From the NCBI GenBank assembly GCA_007126035.1, contig SLCC01000020.1, positions 1 through 64,000 on the forward strand: a stretch of 64,000 nucleotides of DNA, read 5' to 3'. Source of the stretch: Gemmatimonadota bacterium. GTDB lineage: Bacteria; Gemmatimonadota; Gemmatimonadetes; Longimicrobiales; RSA9. The translations under genes were made by a program, and so were the position numbers. The notes below the pieces were generated by a model that saw nothing but the letters and a program-made list of their open reading frames with translations, searched no databases and was not told the DNA's origin. This document shows positions 1-8,263 of this stretch, in pieces; the first letter of the stretch is position 1, and each line of letters opens with the position of its first letter.

Positions 1-1
1 A

Positions 2-20
2 CCCTCCCACCCTCCCACCC
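2..20 (-). repeat. G-quadruplex-capable tract
   Basis: Five CCC runs separated by single bases on the plus strand, so five GGG runs with one-base loops on the minus strand. This fits the strictest parallel G-quadruplex pattern. It lies about 90 bp beyond the stop codon of the dehydrogenase gene, on that gene's coding strand, so it could affect transcript 3' ends. It is at the window edge and may extend further. Confidence 0.6.
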
Positions 21-107
21 TCTCACATCCCACATTTCGAGCGCGGGAAGTCGAGACTCCAGACAGATGACGTGCCCCCAGCCAGCGGACTTCGGACCTC
101 CAACCTG

Positions 108-1124
108 CTAACCGAGCTTGTCCATCACCGCCCTCGCGTACTCCCGGGTGCTGGCGCTCCCGCCCAGGTCCCGCGTAACGGCCTCGCAGGTCCGCAGGCA
201 TTGGTTGATGGCGGTCCGGATGCGGTCTGCCACGTCGCCCTGGTGGATGTGGTCGAGCAGCATGCAGGCTGCCAGAAACTGTGCCGTCGGGTTGGCCACG
301 CCGAGGCCGGCTATGTCGGGGGCGGAGCCGTGGACCGGCTCGAACATGGCCACGTCGCTGCCGATGTTGCCGCCGGGCGCCATGCCCAGGCCGCCGACGA
401 GCCCGGCCACGAGGTCGCTCACGATGTCGCCGAACATGTTCTCCATGACCAGGACGTCGAACCTGTAGGGGTTCATGACCAGGTGCATGGCGCAGGCGTC
501 GATGATCATGTCCTCGAAGCCGACGCGGCCCTCGTACTCCTTGGCCACCTCGTGGCCCACGTCCAGGAAGAGGCCCTGGGTGTACTTGAGGATGTTGGCC
601 TTGTGGGCGAAGGTCACCTTCTTCCGGTTGTTGGCGACAGCGTAATCGAAGGCGTAGCGTACGATCCGCTCGGCGCCGTAGCGGGTGACGATCATGACCG
701 ACTCCGCCGCGGCCTTCGGGTCTCCCTGCATCCCGATGTAGTGCTCGACGCCCACGTAGAGGCCTTCGGTGTTCTCCCTGATCATGACCAGGTCGATGTC
801 CTCGTAGCGCCCGCCAGGCATGAGCGTGACGGCGGGCCGCACGTTGGCATACAGGTCGAGCTCCTTGCGGAGCGCCACGTTGATGGATCGGAACCCGGAG
901 CCTACGGGTGTGGTGAGGGGGCCCTTCAGGATGAGCCCGGTCCGCTGGACCGAGTCCATGGTCTCGGGCGGGAGCGGGTTGGCCAGCTCGTGGACGGCGG
1001 CCATGCCCGCGAGCTGGCGGTCGTATTCCAGGTCCGCCCCCGCCGCGTCCAGCAGCTCTATGGTGACGTCGACGATGGTAGGGCCGATACCGTCGCCGGG
1101 AATAAGGGTTACGGTCTTGCTCAT
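108..1124 (-). CDS. NAD-dependent isocitrate dehydrogenase (isocitrate/isopropylmalate family)
   Basis: A 338-residue decarboxylating dehydrogenase, normal length for the short NAD-type enzymes. Visible are the N-terminal LIPGDGIGP signature (residues 7-15), the substrate-binding stretch with [18 protein letters not shown] (80-97), [10 protein letters not shown] (116-125), the catalytic-lysine region FAHKAN (172-177), the metal-binding aspartates in [10 protein letters not shown] (228-237) and the adenine loop HGSAPD (265-270). The likely reaction is isocitrate to 2-oxoglutarate in the cytoplasmic TCA cycle. Isopropylmalate or homoisocitrate dehydrogenase cannot be excluded from motifs alone. 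It is last in a minus-strand run behind two lipoprotein genes, 4 bp after the nearer one. Confidence 0.85.
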   Translation of the reverse strand: MSKTVTLIPGDGIGPTIVDVTIELLDAAGADLEYDRQLAGMAAVHELANPLPPETMDSVQRTGLILKGPLTTPVGSGFRSINVALRKELDLYANVRPAVTLMPGGRYEDIDLVMIRENTEGLYVGVEHYIGMQGDPKAAAESVMIVTRYGAERIVRYAFDYAVANNRKKVTFAHKANILKYTQGLFLDVGHEVAKEYEGRVGFEDMIIDACAMHLVMNPYRFDVLVMENMFGDIVSDLVAGLVGGLGMAPGGNIGSDVAMFEPVHGSAPDIAGLGVANPTAQFLAACMLLDHIHQGDVADRIRTAINQCLRTCEAVTRDLGGSASTREYARAVMDKLG

Positions 1125-1128
1125 GCGG

Positions 1129-1674
1129 TCAGCGGTTCACGAACTCCGGGTTGTAGCGGAAGTCTGTATGGGCCTCACCCCAGTCGGTCAGCATCTCGAG
1201 CCGGCGAGGGCTCTTCTGGCCGTCCTTGAGCGCGTGGCCCAAAATGTTGAGGCTCCGGCGCCAGTGCATGTCCGACAGGGCGTCCCTGTGGAGCATTGCC
1301 CGTGCCACCTCGGCGCCGTCCGGGGCGACGGTTATGACCCGGACGGCGGCGACGCCAGGGAAATCCGAAAAGACGTCTCGGGTTGCCGGGGTGAACAGGT
1401 ATACGTAGGGACCGACCCGGGCCCAGAGTGAGCCGCCCCGCTGGAGGTGGTCGTACGGCTGACGCACCGTCAGCTCTACCACGTTGCCGTTGAGCTCGAT
1501 GCCGAGCAAGCCGCCGTGAGCGACGTAATGTGGCGCCACCTCCTCGGCGGTGGGCGGCGGCGCGGCGTCCCGGTACAGGAAGTCACGAGCACCGTCACAG
1601 GCCGCCAGACCAAACAAGCAGGCCAGCGCGCCTGCCACCAGACTCTCCCTCACAACTATATCCTTCCCCTCCAT
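1129..1674 (-). CDS. hypothetical lipoprotein
   Basis: About 181 residues when started at the ATG at 1674; an upstream ATG at 1704 would overlap the preceding gene. The chosen start puts a short charged N-region and hydrophobic stretch directly before a lipobox, FGLAAC, so the protein is predicted to be an exported, lipid-anchored periplasmic protein. The mature part shows no family I recognise. It sits between another lipoprotein gene and the isocitrate dehydrogenase gene, all tightly spaced, so cotranscription is likely. Confidence 0.7.
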   Translation of the reverse strand: MEGKDIVVRESLVAGALACLFGLAACDGARDFLYRDAAPPPTAEEVAPHYVAHGGLLGIELNGNVVELTVRQPYDHLQRGGSLWARVGPYVYLFTPATRDVFSDFPGVAAVRVITVAPDGAEVARAMLHRDALSDMHWRRSLNILGHALKDGQKSPRRLEMLTDWGEAHTDFRYNPEFVNR

Positions 1675-1687
1675 CGGCTCGTCGCCG

Positions 1688-2317
1688 TCATACGTCGTGT
1701 TCATCCGGGACCACGGCCCGGGCCAGTGCCTCCGCCACCGCGGCTACCGCGCCGGCGGCTGAGCCGTCGGCGCTCCGGCCCGTCACGGTCGTAATCCAGA
1801 TCACCCGGCCTCCCCTCACACCGACCAGCGCCGCATCCAGCTCCAGGGCACTGCCCGGCTCGTCGCCCACCTGACGAACGGCCACGGGCATGACCGCCAC
1901 CAGCGCGTCCACTATCGCTCCCAACCGGCGCAACGCGCCGTAGGCCGGGTCCACCAGGTAGGGCGCCCGCCGCCCCGCGTCCACGATCTCCCGTGGCAGG
2001 CTGTCAAGAGGTACACGGAAAGCGGGAGCACGATCCAGTGCCCGCTGTAGCTCGTGGGCAGGGACCCAGTCGATATCGGGGGCCCGCTGGCCGAGCCAGA
2101 AATGGAGCTCGGCATCCAGCTCCGCCGGGGCGCCGGCGGGCACGGGCAGGACCATGACCCGCTGGCCGTCCAGGGACGGCGGCACCGGCTGGTGCAGCCC
2201 GCCCCGCCCGCACGAGGCAGCCGTGAGGACGGTCAGGACAGTAAGGACAGTCAGGAGCGTCACCTGCGGGCTGCGGCGCCCGGCCCCGACCGGGGCGGCC
2301 CCTGTGATTGATGCCAT
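1688..2317 (-). CDS. hypothetical lipoprotein with repeat-bearing signal peptide
   Basis: About 209 residues from the ATG at 2317 (a TTG at 2326 is also in frame). The signal peptide contains Thr-Val-Leu units encoded by four 9-bp tandem repeats (2223-2258) and ends in a plausible lipobox, TAASC. The mature domain carries an Ala/Val-rich C-terminal region suggesting a small alpha/beta fold, possibly of the kind found in penicillin-binding-protein activator or outer-membrane lipoproteins, but I cannot name the family. It lies 12 bp after the SDR gene stop in the same orientation, so it is probably cotranscribed with it. Confidence 0.65.
   Translation of the reverse strand: MASITGAAPVGAGRRSPQVTLLTVLTVLTVLTAASCGRGGLHQPVPPSLDGQRVMVLPVPAGAPAELDAELHFWLGQRAPDIDWVPAHELQRALDRAPAFRVPLDSLPREIVDAGRRAPYLVDPAYGALRRLGAIVDALVAVMPVAVRQVGDEPGSALELDAALVGVRGGRVIWITTVTGRSADGSAAGAVAAVAEALARAVVPDEHDV
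2223..2258 (-). repeat. four 9-bp tandem units inside a signal peptide
   Basis: Four consecutive near-identical 9-bp units (plus-strand core GTCAGGACA) lie in the region encoding the hydrophobic core of a lipoprotein signal peptide. Each unit encodes Thr, Val and Leu in rotation. Gain or loss of a unit keeps the reading frame and would lengthen or shorten the hydrophobic core by three residues. Confidence 0.75.
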
Positions 2318-2329
2318 TGCGGTCAACTG

Positions 2330-3253
2330 CTACAGCAGGTGCCCGCCATCGACGGGTATGACGGCCCCCGTGATATGCCGGGCCTGCTCGGAGCAGAGGA
2401 ACAGCACCACGTTGGCTACGTCCTGGGGGTCGCCCAGTCGGCCGAGGACGCTCCGCTCTCTGGCCCGATCCAGGATCTCCGCCGGCACCGAGTCCGTCAG
2501 TCGGGTGGTCCGGATGTAGCCCGGCGCTATGGCGTTCACGTTCACGTTCGACGGGCCCAGCTCCACCGCGGCCGAGCGGGTCAGGCCCATGATGCCGGCC
2601 TTCGACGCGGCATAGTTCGCCAGCCCGAACTCGGAGCGCAGGCCGTGGATCGAGCTGATGTTGACGATCTTGCCATCCTGCTGGGCCCGGAACAGCGGGG
2701 CCACCTCCCGGATCATGTTGAACGTGCCGGTCAGGTTGGTCTCCACCACGTCACGCCACTCGCCGTCGCTTATGCGCCAGAGGGCCCGGTCCCGGGCGAT
2801 CCCCGCGTTGTTGACCAGGATGTCGACCCGGCCCAGTGCCTCCTGTGCCGCCGAGACGAAGACCTTCACGGCCTCCGGGTCCCGGATGTCACATTCCTGG
2901 GAGAAGACGGTGACCTCGAGCTGGCGCAGCTCGTTGCCCGTGCGCTGGGCCTCGTCACTGATGCCCCCGTTTCTGCCGAGATAGTTGAAGGCGATGCTGG
3001 CGCCGTGGCGGGCCAGCTCGATGGCAATGGCACGGCCGATGCCCGTGGCGGCACCGGTGACGATGGCACCACGGCCGCGCATGTCTGCGAACCACGGCGC
3101 GGCCTTGGGCTGTGTCTCCTCGACGACCTGGGCCAGGAGCTCCTCGAGGAGCTCGACCTCGTCGACCACCTTGTGCCCGGGCTGACCGGGCGGCTCGCGG
3201 TCGCCCCGTCGTCGTGCCCGCGGCTCTGTCCGGGAAGGCTCGTCCAGCGACAT
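2330..3253 (-). CDS. SDR-family 3-oxoacyl-ACP/acetoacetyl-CoA reductase-like protein
   Basis: A 307-residue short-chain dehydrogenase. The Rossmann motif TGAATGIG is at residues 66-73, followed by NNAG, the catalytic-serine segment NISS, YAASK, and the C-terminal DGG typical of FabG/PhaB-type NADPH-dependent ketoreductases. It carries an unusual, highly charged ~57-residue N-terminal extension with an acidic helix (VDEVELLEELL). The extension is real coding sequence on current evidence, because the ATG at 3253 is preceded by a perfect AGGAGG at good spacing. Function is probably reduction of a 3-oxoacyl thioester. Substrate unknown. Confidence 0.85.
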   Translation of the reverse strand: MSLDEPSRTEPRARRRGDREPPGQPGHKVVDEVELLEELLAQVVEETQPKAAPWFADMRGRGAIVTGAATGIGRAIAIELARHGASIAFNYLGRNGGISDEAQRTGNELRQLEVTVFSQECDIRDPEAVKVFVSAAQEALGRVDILVNNAGIARDRALWRISDGEWRDVVETNLTGTFNMIREVAPLFRAQQDGKIVNISSIHGLRSEFGLANYAASKAGIMGLTRSAAVELGPSNVNVNAIAPGYIRTTRLTDSVPAEILDRARERSVLGRLGDPQDVANVVLFLCSEQARHITGAVIPVDGGHLL

Positions 3254-3428
3254 GACCTCCTGGGGCTGCGGGCCGCGATGGTTTGATACCAGAGGGCAGG
3301 ATGGGGCATGTCGTGACCCGGTGTCAAGCCGGAGCTCGCCAGGGCACCCTTTCCTTGCGCCTGGTGTACCCTAGATTCAGTTCCCATTCGATCATGAAAC
3401 ATGAGACAGGTCCCAACGTTCATGGGCT

Positions 3429-3992
3429 GTGGCGCGTCTTGACGATGTGAACGGAGATGCCGCGCTGGTGCAGCGGGCCCGGGAGGGCGACGGCGCGGCC
3501 TTCGAGGTTCTGGTCCGGCGGTACATGAGGCCGGCATACGCTGTCGCCCTTGGTGTGGTCAAGGAGCCGGCGGATGCGGAGGACGTGTGTCAGGACGCCT
3601 TCATACGCGCCCTGGAGCGGCTGGACGACTGCGATCCGGTCCGATTCGGGGCCTGGCTCCTGCGGATCGTCCGGAACCGGGCCTACAGCGTGCGCCGGTA
3701 CCTGGGCGTCCGGGAGGCGGCGCCGCTGGACGCGCTGGCGCTGGCGACGGGCGAGCCCGGGCCGCATCGGATGCTCGAGCGGTCTCGGCTCCGGCGCGAC
3801 CTGCTGGCGGCGCTGGCAGGGCTCAAGGAGGTGCAGCGGCAGGTTGTGCTGCTGCACGACCTGGAAGGGTGGAAGCATCGGGAGATCGGCGCGCTGCTGG
3901 ATCTACCGGAGGGTACGGTGAGGGCGCATCTGTTCCACGCGCGGCGAGCCCTTAGAGACCACGAGGCGCTGAAGCGCTCGAAGGAGGGATAG
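3429..3992 (+). CDS. ECF (sigma-70 family, SigE-like) RNA polymerase sigma factor
   Basis: 187 residues, normal for extracytoplasmic-function sigma factors. Region 2 (about residues 20-60) contains DAEDVCQDAFIRALERLDD, the core-binding and -10-recognition segment. Region 4 (about 125-178) contains the helix-turn-helix around HREIGALLDLPEGTVRAHL. No region 1 or 3 is present. The start is a GTG. It is followed after 2 bp by a one-helix membrane protein and then by a periplasmic Spy-like protein, the usual layout of a membrane-controlled stress regulon in which the next gene restrains the sigma factor. Confidence 0.92.
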   Translation: MARLDDVNGDAALVQRAREGDGAAFEVLVRRYMRPAYAVALGVVKEPADAEDVCQDAFIRALERLDDCDPVRFGAWLLRIVRNRAYSVRRYLGVREAAPLDALALATGEPGPHRMLERSRLRRDLLAALAGLKEVQRQVVLLHDLEGWKHREIGALLDLPEGTVRAHLFHARRALRDHEALKRSKEG

Positions 3993-3994
3993 AC

Positions 3995-4357
3995 ATGGAA
4001 CCGGAGCGGCTGGACTTGTCTCCGCTGGATCCAGCGGCGGATCAGCTAGCTTATGAGCGGCTGATACGCCGTGTCATGGCCGCCGCCGAACCGGAGCTGG
4101 AGCGGCGGCGAATAACGCGCACGCCGCTCTCCGTCCTGGGCGGTTGGGCCAGGCCGGTACTTGCGGCGGCGGCGATCGTAGCGGTCATGGCGGGCTCCGT
4201 GCTCGTGGCCACGGAGCGGGACCGTCCGGCCCAGGCCCAGGCCCCGGCCGACATGGCTGAGGCCCTGGGCGTGCCGGCGCCGGCGGTGGAGTGGTTGGTC
4301 GAGGGTCGGGAGCCAACGAAGGCCGACCTGGTCCTGGCCATGGAGCGGCGGCGATGA
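3995..4357 (+). CDS. putative anti-sigma factor, single-pass membrane protein
   Basis: 120 residues with one predicted membrane segment (about residues 53-72, APVLAAAAIVAVMAGSVLVA-like), a cytoplasmic N-terminal half rich in Glu/Arg, and a ~45-residue periplasmic tail. It starts 2 bp after the ECF sigma factor and its stop overlaps the start of the next gene (ATGA). There is no recognisable zinc-binding anti-sigma (HxxxCxxC) motif, so the anti-sigma role is inferred only from topology and operon position. Confidence 0.65.
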   Translation: MEPERLDLSPLDPAADQLAYERLIRRVMAAAEPELERRRITRTPLSVLGGWARPVLAAAAIVAVMAGSVLVATERDRPAQAQAPADMAEALGVPAPAVEWLVEGREPTKADLVLAMERRR

Positions 4358-4752
4358 GCCCCTTCTTCCGCGGCGGTCAGATCCGGATCGTCGGTGTGGC
4401 ATTGATCGTGGCCATCTTCCTGACCGGAGGTATGGCGGGTGCCGCGGTCGACCGGGTCCTGACCGGCGAGACGGCCAAGCGGGACGCGCCCCACGAGCAG
4501 CAGCGCGGCCATATCATCGACCGGGTCCCCATGACCGAGGAGCAGCGGGCGGACATCGACGCCATCCTCGAGCGACGGTCCGAGCGGATGCAGGCCACGT
4601 GGGCCGAGATCTCACCCCGCCTGAACGCCATCACCGACTCCGCTCGTCTGGAGATCCTGGAGGTGCTGACTCCGGAGCAGCGAGCTGACTACGAGCAGCG
4701 ACTGGAGGCCCGCGCCGCCGAGCGGCAGCGGAAACAGGAGGAAGACGAGTAG
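4354..4752 (+). CDS. Spy/CpxP-like periplasmic protein (heavy-metal resistor type)
   Basis: 132 residues starting at the ATG that overlaps the upstream TGA; a longer in-frame start inside the previous gene is less likely. An N-terminal hydrophobic segment (RIVGVALIVAIFLTGGMAGA) is a signal anchor. The rest is a charged helical domain with two recurring MTEEQRADI/LTPEQRADY motifs, typical of Spy/CpxP and metal-resistance sensors, which bind misfolded proteins or metals in the periplasm. It closes the ECF sigma operon and may be its sensor, or a co-regulator with the one-helix protein. Confidence 0.8.
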   Translation: MSPFFRGGQIRIVGVALIVAIFLTGGMAGAAVDRVLTGETAKRDAPHEQQRGHIIDRVPMTEEQRADIDAILERRSERMQATWAEISPRLNAITDSARLEILEVLTPEQRADYEQRLEARAAERQRKQEEDE

Positions 4753-4792
4753 CCGGTCCAGTCCACTCACGCCGGACCTGCGTCTACTTCGC

Positions 4793-5761
4793 TCAGGGCC
4801 GCAGGAGCAGTTTCCCGGACGTAGCCCGACCTTCCAGCAGCCGGTGCGCCTCGGCCGCCTCCTCCAGCGGCAGGACCGCCTGGATCCGGACATCGAGCTC
4901 GCCCCGGCCGACCTTTCCGAACACGTCACCGGCCCGCCATTCCAGCTCCCGCCGGTCACGGGCGTAGTCGGCCAGGACCGGCCGGGTGAGGTAGACGGAG
5001 CCAGCGCTGGCCAGGTCCGCCGGATCGAAAGGCCCTACCTTGCCGCTGGACTGGCCGTACAGCACCAGGAAGCCCCGCGGGCGCAGCGACGCCAGGCTGT
5101 CCCGGAACGTGGCGCGGCCCACGGAGTCGTACACCACCGACGCTCCGTCGCCGCCGGTGAGACTCATGACCTCCGGCTGGAACGGGGTGCGGTCGTAGCG
5201 GACGACGTGGTCGGCGCCGGCCGCCAGCACCCGCCGCGCCTTCTCCTCCGTGGAGCAGGTACCGATCACCGTGGCGCCCGCCGACTTCGCCAGCTGGACC
5301 AGGAGCAGGCCCACTCCTCCCGCCGCCGCATGGACCACCGCCACGTGGTCGGGCCCCAGGGTGAAGGTGCTCTCCACCAGGTAGTGGGCCGTCAGCCCCT
5401 GCACCATCACCGCGGCGGCCAGCTCGAAGGACAGGTCGTCGGGTATCCGGACCAGTCTCTCCGCAGGGACCACGGCGGCCTCGGCGTACGAGCCTGGGGT
5501 CAACGCCCAGGCGACCCGGTCCCCGACTCCCAACAGCTCCACGCCCTCGCCCACCAGCTCCACCACGCCCGCGCCCTCCACGCCGCTGGTGAACGGCAGG
5601 GACCTGGGATAGAGCCCGGTCCGGTGGTACACGTCGATGAAGTTCACTCCCGCTACCTCGACCCGGACCAGCGCTTCACCCGGTCCCGGCTCGGGAGCGG
5701 AGATGTCGGCGGCCACCAACGCATCGGGGCCGCCCGTCGCCGGCACCCGGACAGCTCTCAT
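4793..5761 (-). CDS. zeta-crystallin-type NADPH:quinone oxidoreductase
   Basis: 322-residue medium-chain dehydrogenase/reductase. The N-terminal GroES-like domain has the substrate-proximal NFIDVYHRTGLY segment. The nucleotide-binding domain shows AAAGGVGLLLVQLAKSAGA (about residues 142-160). The zinc-binding cysteines of alcohol dehydrogenases are absent, as expected for the QOR group, which reduces quinones with NADPH in the cytoplasm. It lies 1 bp after the EVE-domain gene in the same direction, so the two are probably cotranscribed. Confidence 0.88.
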   Translation of the reverse strand: MRAVRVPATGGPDALVAADISAPEPGPGEALVRVEVAGVNFIDVYHRTGLYPRSLPFTSGVEGAGVVELVGEGVELLGVGDRVAWALTPGSYAEAAVVPAERLVRIPDDLSFELAAAVMVQGLTAHYLVESTFTLGPDHVAVVHAAAGGVGLLLVQLAKSAGATVIGTCSTEEKARRVLAAGADHVVRYDRTPFQPEVMSLTGGDGASVVYDSVGRATFRDSLASLRPRGFLVLYGQSSGKVGPFDPADLASAGSVYLTRPVLADYARDRRELEWRAGDVFGKVGRGELDVRIQAVLPLEEAAEAHRLLEGRATSGKLLLRP

Positions 5762-5762
5762 C

Positions 5763-6212
5763 TCACGGGCCTCCCGCGTCCGCCGGGTCCATGTTCACCG
5801 CCGAACCGGGGTCGGTGCCGGTCAGCTCGAGCACACGGTACCAGACCGGGTCGGGCGCCTCGTGGATCGCCACCCGCGGCATGCGGACGAACCCCGCATC
5901 GCCCAGGACGTCGTCCTCCCGGATCCGGTCCAGCGGGAGCGGCTCGTGGAGGGCGGTCACCGGCTCCAGGTCCACGACTACGCGGTCGGGGTGCCCCGGA
6001 TCGGGGTAGGGGTCCGACGCCACCCGAGCCACACCCACCAGCGCCTTGTCTGGCGAGGTGTGGTAGATCAGGACCGGATCGCCCCGGCGCGCCTGGCGGA
6101 GCCGGCCCTGTGCGGCCCGGTTCGCTATCCCGTCCCATACCGTCCGTCCCTCCTCGACCAGCTCGGCCCACCCGTACGACCCCGGATCGGCGAGAAAGAC
6201 CCAGCGAGACAT
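5763..6212 (-). CDS. EVE domain-containing protein
   Basis: 149 residues, matching the compact PUA-like EVE fold: an N-terminal WVFLADPGSYGW strand, the GDPVLIYHTSPDKALVGVA core and a basic/aromatic C-terminal part (VWYRVLEL). EVE domains bind modified nucleobases in nucleic acids and occur both as housekeeping proteins and inside modification-dependent restriction enzymes. Here it is stand-alone with no nuclease partner nearby, so a housekeeping reader role is more likely. It precedes the quinone oxidoreductase gene by one base. Confidence 0.85.
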   Translation of the reverse strand: MSRWVFLADPGSYGWAELVEEGRTVWDGIANRAAQGRLRQARRGDPVLIYHTSPDKALVGVARVASDPYPDPGHPDRVVVDLEPVTALHEPLPLDRIREDDVLGDAGFVRMPRVAIHEAPDPVWYRVLELTGTDPGSAVNMDPADAGGP

Positions 6213-6251
6213 TCAGACCTCCCTTCTGGAGTGCTCACCGGACGACCCTAT

Positions 6252-7253
6252 CTACCGCTCCGCGCTGCCCAGGACCTCCGAGTCCGCCGCCACGCTGACG
6301 CTGCCACGCACGCCCCGGAGCACCGCCCGGTCGCCGATCAGGCAATCGTGCAGGTCGCAGTCCTCGACCACAACGTCGCGGCCCATGATCACGTCACGGA
6401 TCCTGGATCGCTTGACGCGGGAGCCTTCCTCCATCGTGACGTTCGGCCCGACCTCCGCCTCCGACAGCGTCACCCCCGGCTCGATGCGGACCGGGTCATG
6501 GACACGGGACCGGTCACCGCCATCGGGGCGGCGAGCCCGGCCGGTCTCCAGCAGGTGCCGGTTGGTCTCCAGCAGCGTCTCGGGCTTGCCGCAGTCGTAC
6601 CAGCCCTCCACCTCCAGCGTCCGGATCCGGGCGCCGTGATCGATCATGTACTGGAAGGCATCGGTCAGGTAGTACTCCCCACCGGGGCCGAGCGTGCTGC
6701 CCAAAACCTCGTCGATGCCGTTGAAAAGGAGCTCCCAGTCACGGATGTAGTACAGACCGATGTTCGCCAGTTTCGAGATGGGGTCCTGGGGCTTCTCCAC
6801 GATCTGCCTCATGTAGCCTTCGCCATCGGTGACGATCACGCCGAAGCGCTGGTAGTCCTCCACCTCCTTGGCCCAGATGACGCCGGCGTCCGTCTCCGGG
6901 AGCTGCCGAACCACCGACAGGTCGGCATCGAAGAGGGTATCCACGAAGATGATGAGGAGGTCCTGATCGATGTAGGACTCGGCCAGCTTGACCGCACCCG
7001 CCGTCCCGTCCTGCACCTTCTGCTCCACGAAGTGGGAGGTCAGCGCTGGATACTCGGTGCGGATGTAGTCCTCGATGTGCTCCTTCAGGTATCCGGTGAT
7101 GAAGACTGCCTCCTCGACGCCCAGGTCCAGGAGGTCGTCCAGGATGTAGCTCATGACCGGCCGACTGCCGACGCGCAGCAGCGGCTTGGGGGTGGCGTAC
7201 GTATGCGGACGCAGGCGAGTGCCCTTGCCCGCCAATGGGATGACGACCTTCAC
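6252..7253 (-). CDS. sugar-phosphate nucleotidyltransferase with C-terminal beta-helix
   Basis: 333 residues from the GTG at 7253, chosen because AGGAG lies 5 bases upstream; earlier in-frame starts give a low-complexity extension. The N-terminal half is a glucose-1-phosphate thymidylyl/uridylyltransferase fold with IPLAGKGTRLRPHTYATPKP as nucleotide-binding signature, the VDTLFDADL metal site and the VEKPQDP loop. The C-terminal third carries hexapeptide-like repeats of a left-handed beta-helix. It makes an NDP-sugar for envelope polysaccharide. The exact sugar and nucleotide cannot be read from sequence. Confidence 0.85.
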   Translation of the reverse strand: MKVVIPLAGKGTRLRPHTYATPKPLLRVGSRPVMSYILDDLLDLGVEEAVFITGYLKEHIEDYIRTEYPALTSHFVEQKVQDGTAGAVKLAESYIDQDLLIIFVDTLFDADLSVVRQLPETDAGVIWAKEVEDYQRFGVIVTDGEGYMRQIVEKPQDPISKLANIGLYYIRDWELLFNGIDEVLGSTLGPGGEYYLTDAFQYMIDHGARIRTLEVEGWYDCGKPETLLETNRHLLETGRARRPDGGDRSRVHDPVRIEPGVTLSEAEVGPNVTMEEGSRVKRSRIRDVIMGRDVVVEDCDLHDCLIGDRAVLRGVRGSVSVAADSEVLGSAER

Positions 7254-7514
7254 GTCGACTCCTGTGTCTCTGGTCCAGTTTGCACTGCCTCCACCGCCTC
7301 GGGGGAGGTTGCAGGGACTCGCACGCAAGCTCGGTTCCCTGCCGCAGAGCATAGGCCAGGACCGGCAGCGGCGCCACCGCCAGCTGCCAGCGCTGCCGGG
7401 TGGCGCCCTCAGGAGAGGCCACCGCGCGCCTGGCCCGGTGCCCGCGGCTGCGCCAGCTTCCCCCCTCTCTGCCCGTCACGTCACTGACGCCTCGCCCGGA
7501 AACGCTGGTGTGCC

Positions 7515-7520
7515 TATCTT
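7515..7520 (+). promoter_or_regulatory. possible -10 element six bases before a start codon
   Basis: TATCTT ends 6 bases before the ATG at 7527, and there is no purine-rich ribosome binding site between them. This is the spacing expected for a leaderless transcript. No convincing -35 hexamer is visible at the right distance, so support is weaker than for the three other leaderless cases in this window. Confidence 0.35.
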
Positions 7521-7526
7521 TCCGCC

Positions 7527-8255
7527 ATGAGAAAGCTACCCATCGTCTTGACCGTAATCGCGGCGACGGCCGGGGCAGGCACCTCTCCGGCGGCGACCCA
7601 GACACAGGAGCCCGAGAGCCCACGGGTCATCCAGGTGAGTGCCAGGGGCACGGTCCGACAGGCGCCCGACCGGGCCGGGGTCCAGTTTGCGGTCGAGACC
7701 ACCGCGGAGACGGCGGCCGCAGCGACCCGACAGAACGCCGCCACCATGGACCGGGTGCTGGCGGCGCTGCGCCAGATCGGGATCCCCGATGCCCTGGTCC
7801 GGACCACCAGGATCGAGTTGCGGCCACGGTACGACCAGCGTCGGCCACAGGAGGCGCCACCGCCCATAGTGGGCTATCAGGCGGTCAACCAGGTCGCGGT
7901 CCGGGTCGAGGACATCGGACTGGTCGGCCGGGTGATCGACGCGGCCGTGGCGGCGGGTGCGAACCGAGTGACGGCGGTCACGTTCGAGTTGGCCGACCCT
8001 GACACGGCGTACCGGGAGGCGTTGCGCGCGGCAATCGCACGGGCCGGCTCAGAGGCACGGGTGATGGCGGAGGCCCTGGGCGAGGAGCTGGGACCGCCGC
8101 TCCGGGTGACCACGGGCGCCATGCAGCTACCGCCGCCTGAGGTCCGCCTGGAGGCTGCCCGGGCAGAAGCGATGATGGCCGCACCGACGCCCGTCCAGCC
8201 CGGTGAGCTGGATGTCCACGCCCACGTCAGTATCACCTACCGGCTCGGGCAGTGA
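7527..8255 (+). CDS. SIMPL (DUF541) domain periplasmic protein
   Basis: 242 residues with a cleavable-looking signal peptide (MRKLPIVLTVIAATAGAG, cleavage near residue 22-25) and a single SIMPL domain. Visible are the first strand RVIQVSARGTVRQAPDRA, the Ala-rich helix with the G-I-x-x-A-L-V-R-T-T pattern, GYQAVNQVAVRV, and the terminal VHAHVSITYRL strand. SIMPL proteins (BP26/OmpA-like) oligomerise in the periplasm. Function is poorly defined. The stop overlaps or abuts the next gene, so both are in one operon that runs toward the lon-like gene. Confidence 0.88.
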   Translation: MRKLPIVLTVIAATAGAGTSPAATQTQEPESPRVIQVSARGTVRQAPDRAGVQFAVETTAETAAAATRQNAATMDRVLAALRQIGIPDALVRTTRIELRPRYDQRRPQEAPPPIVGYQAVNQVAVRVEDIGLVGRVIDAAVAAGANRVTAVTFELADPDTAYREALRAAIARAGSEARVMAEALGEELGPPLRVTTGAMQLPPPEVRLEAARAEAMMAAPTPVQPGELDVHAHVSITYRLGQ

Positions 8256-8263
8256 GGCGCACC

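Noticed and set aside
72..1229. Long plus-strand reading frame over the dehydrogenase gene
   Set aside because: It is an antisense shadow of the minus-strand gene; high GC gives long open frames in the opposite strand. The same applies to the large frames at 5637-7487, 13729-14586, 24059-25252, 37267-38673, 41153-41965 and 47018-47956.
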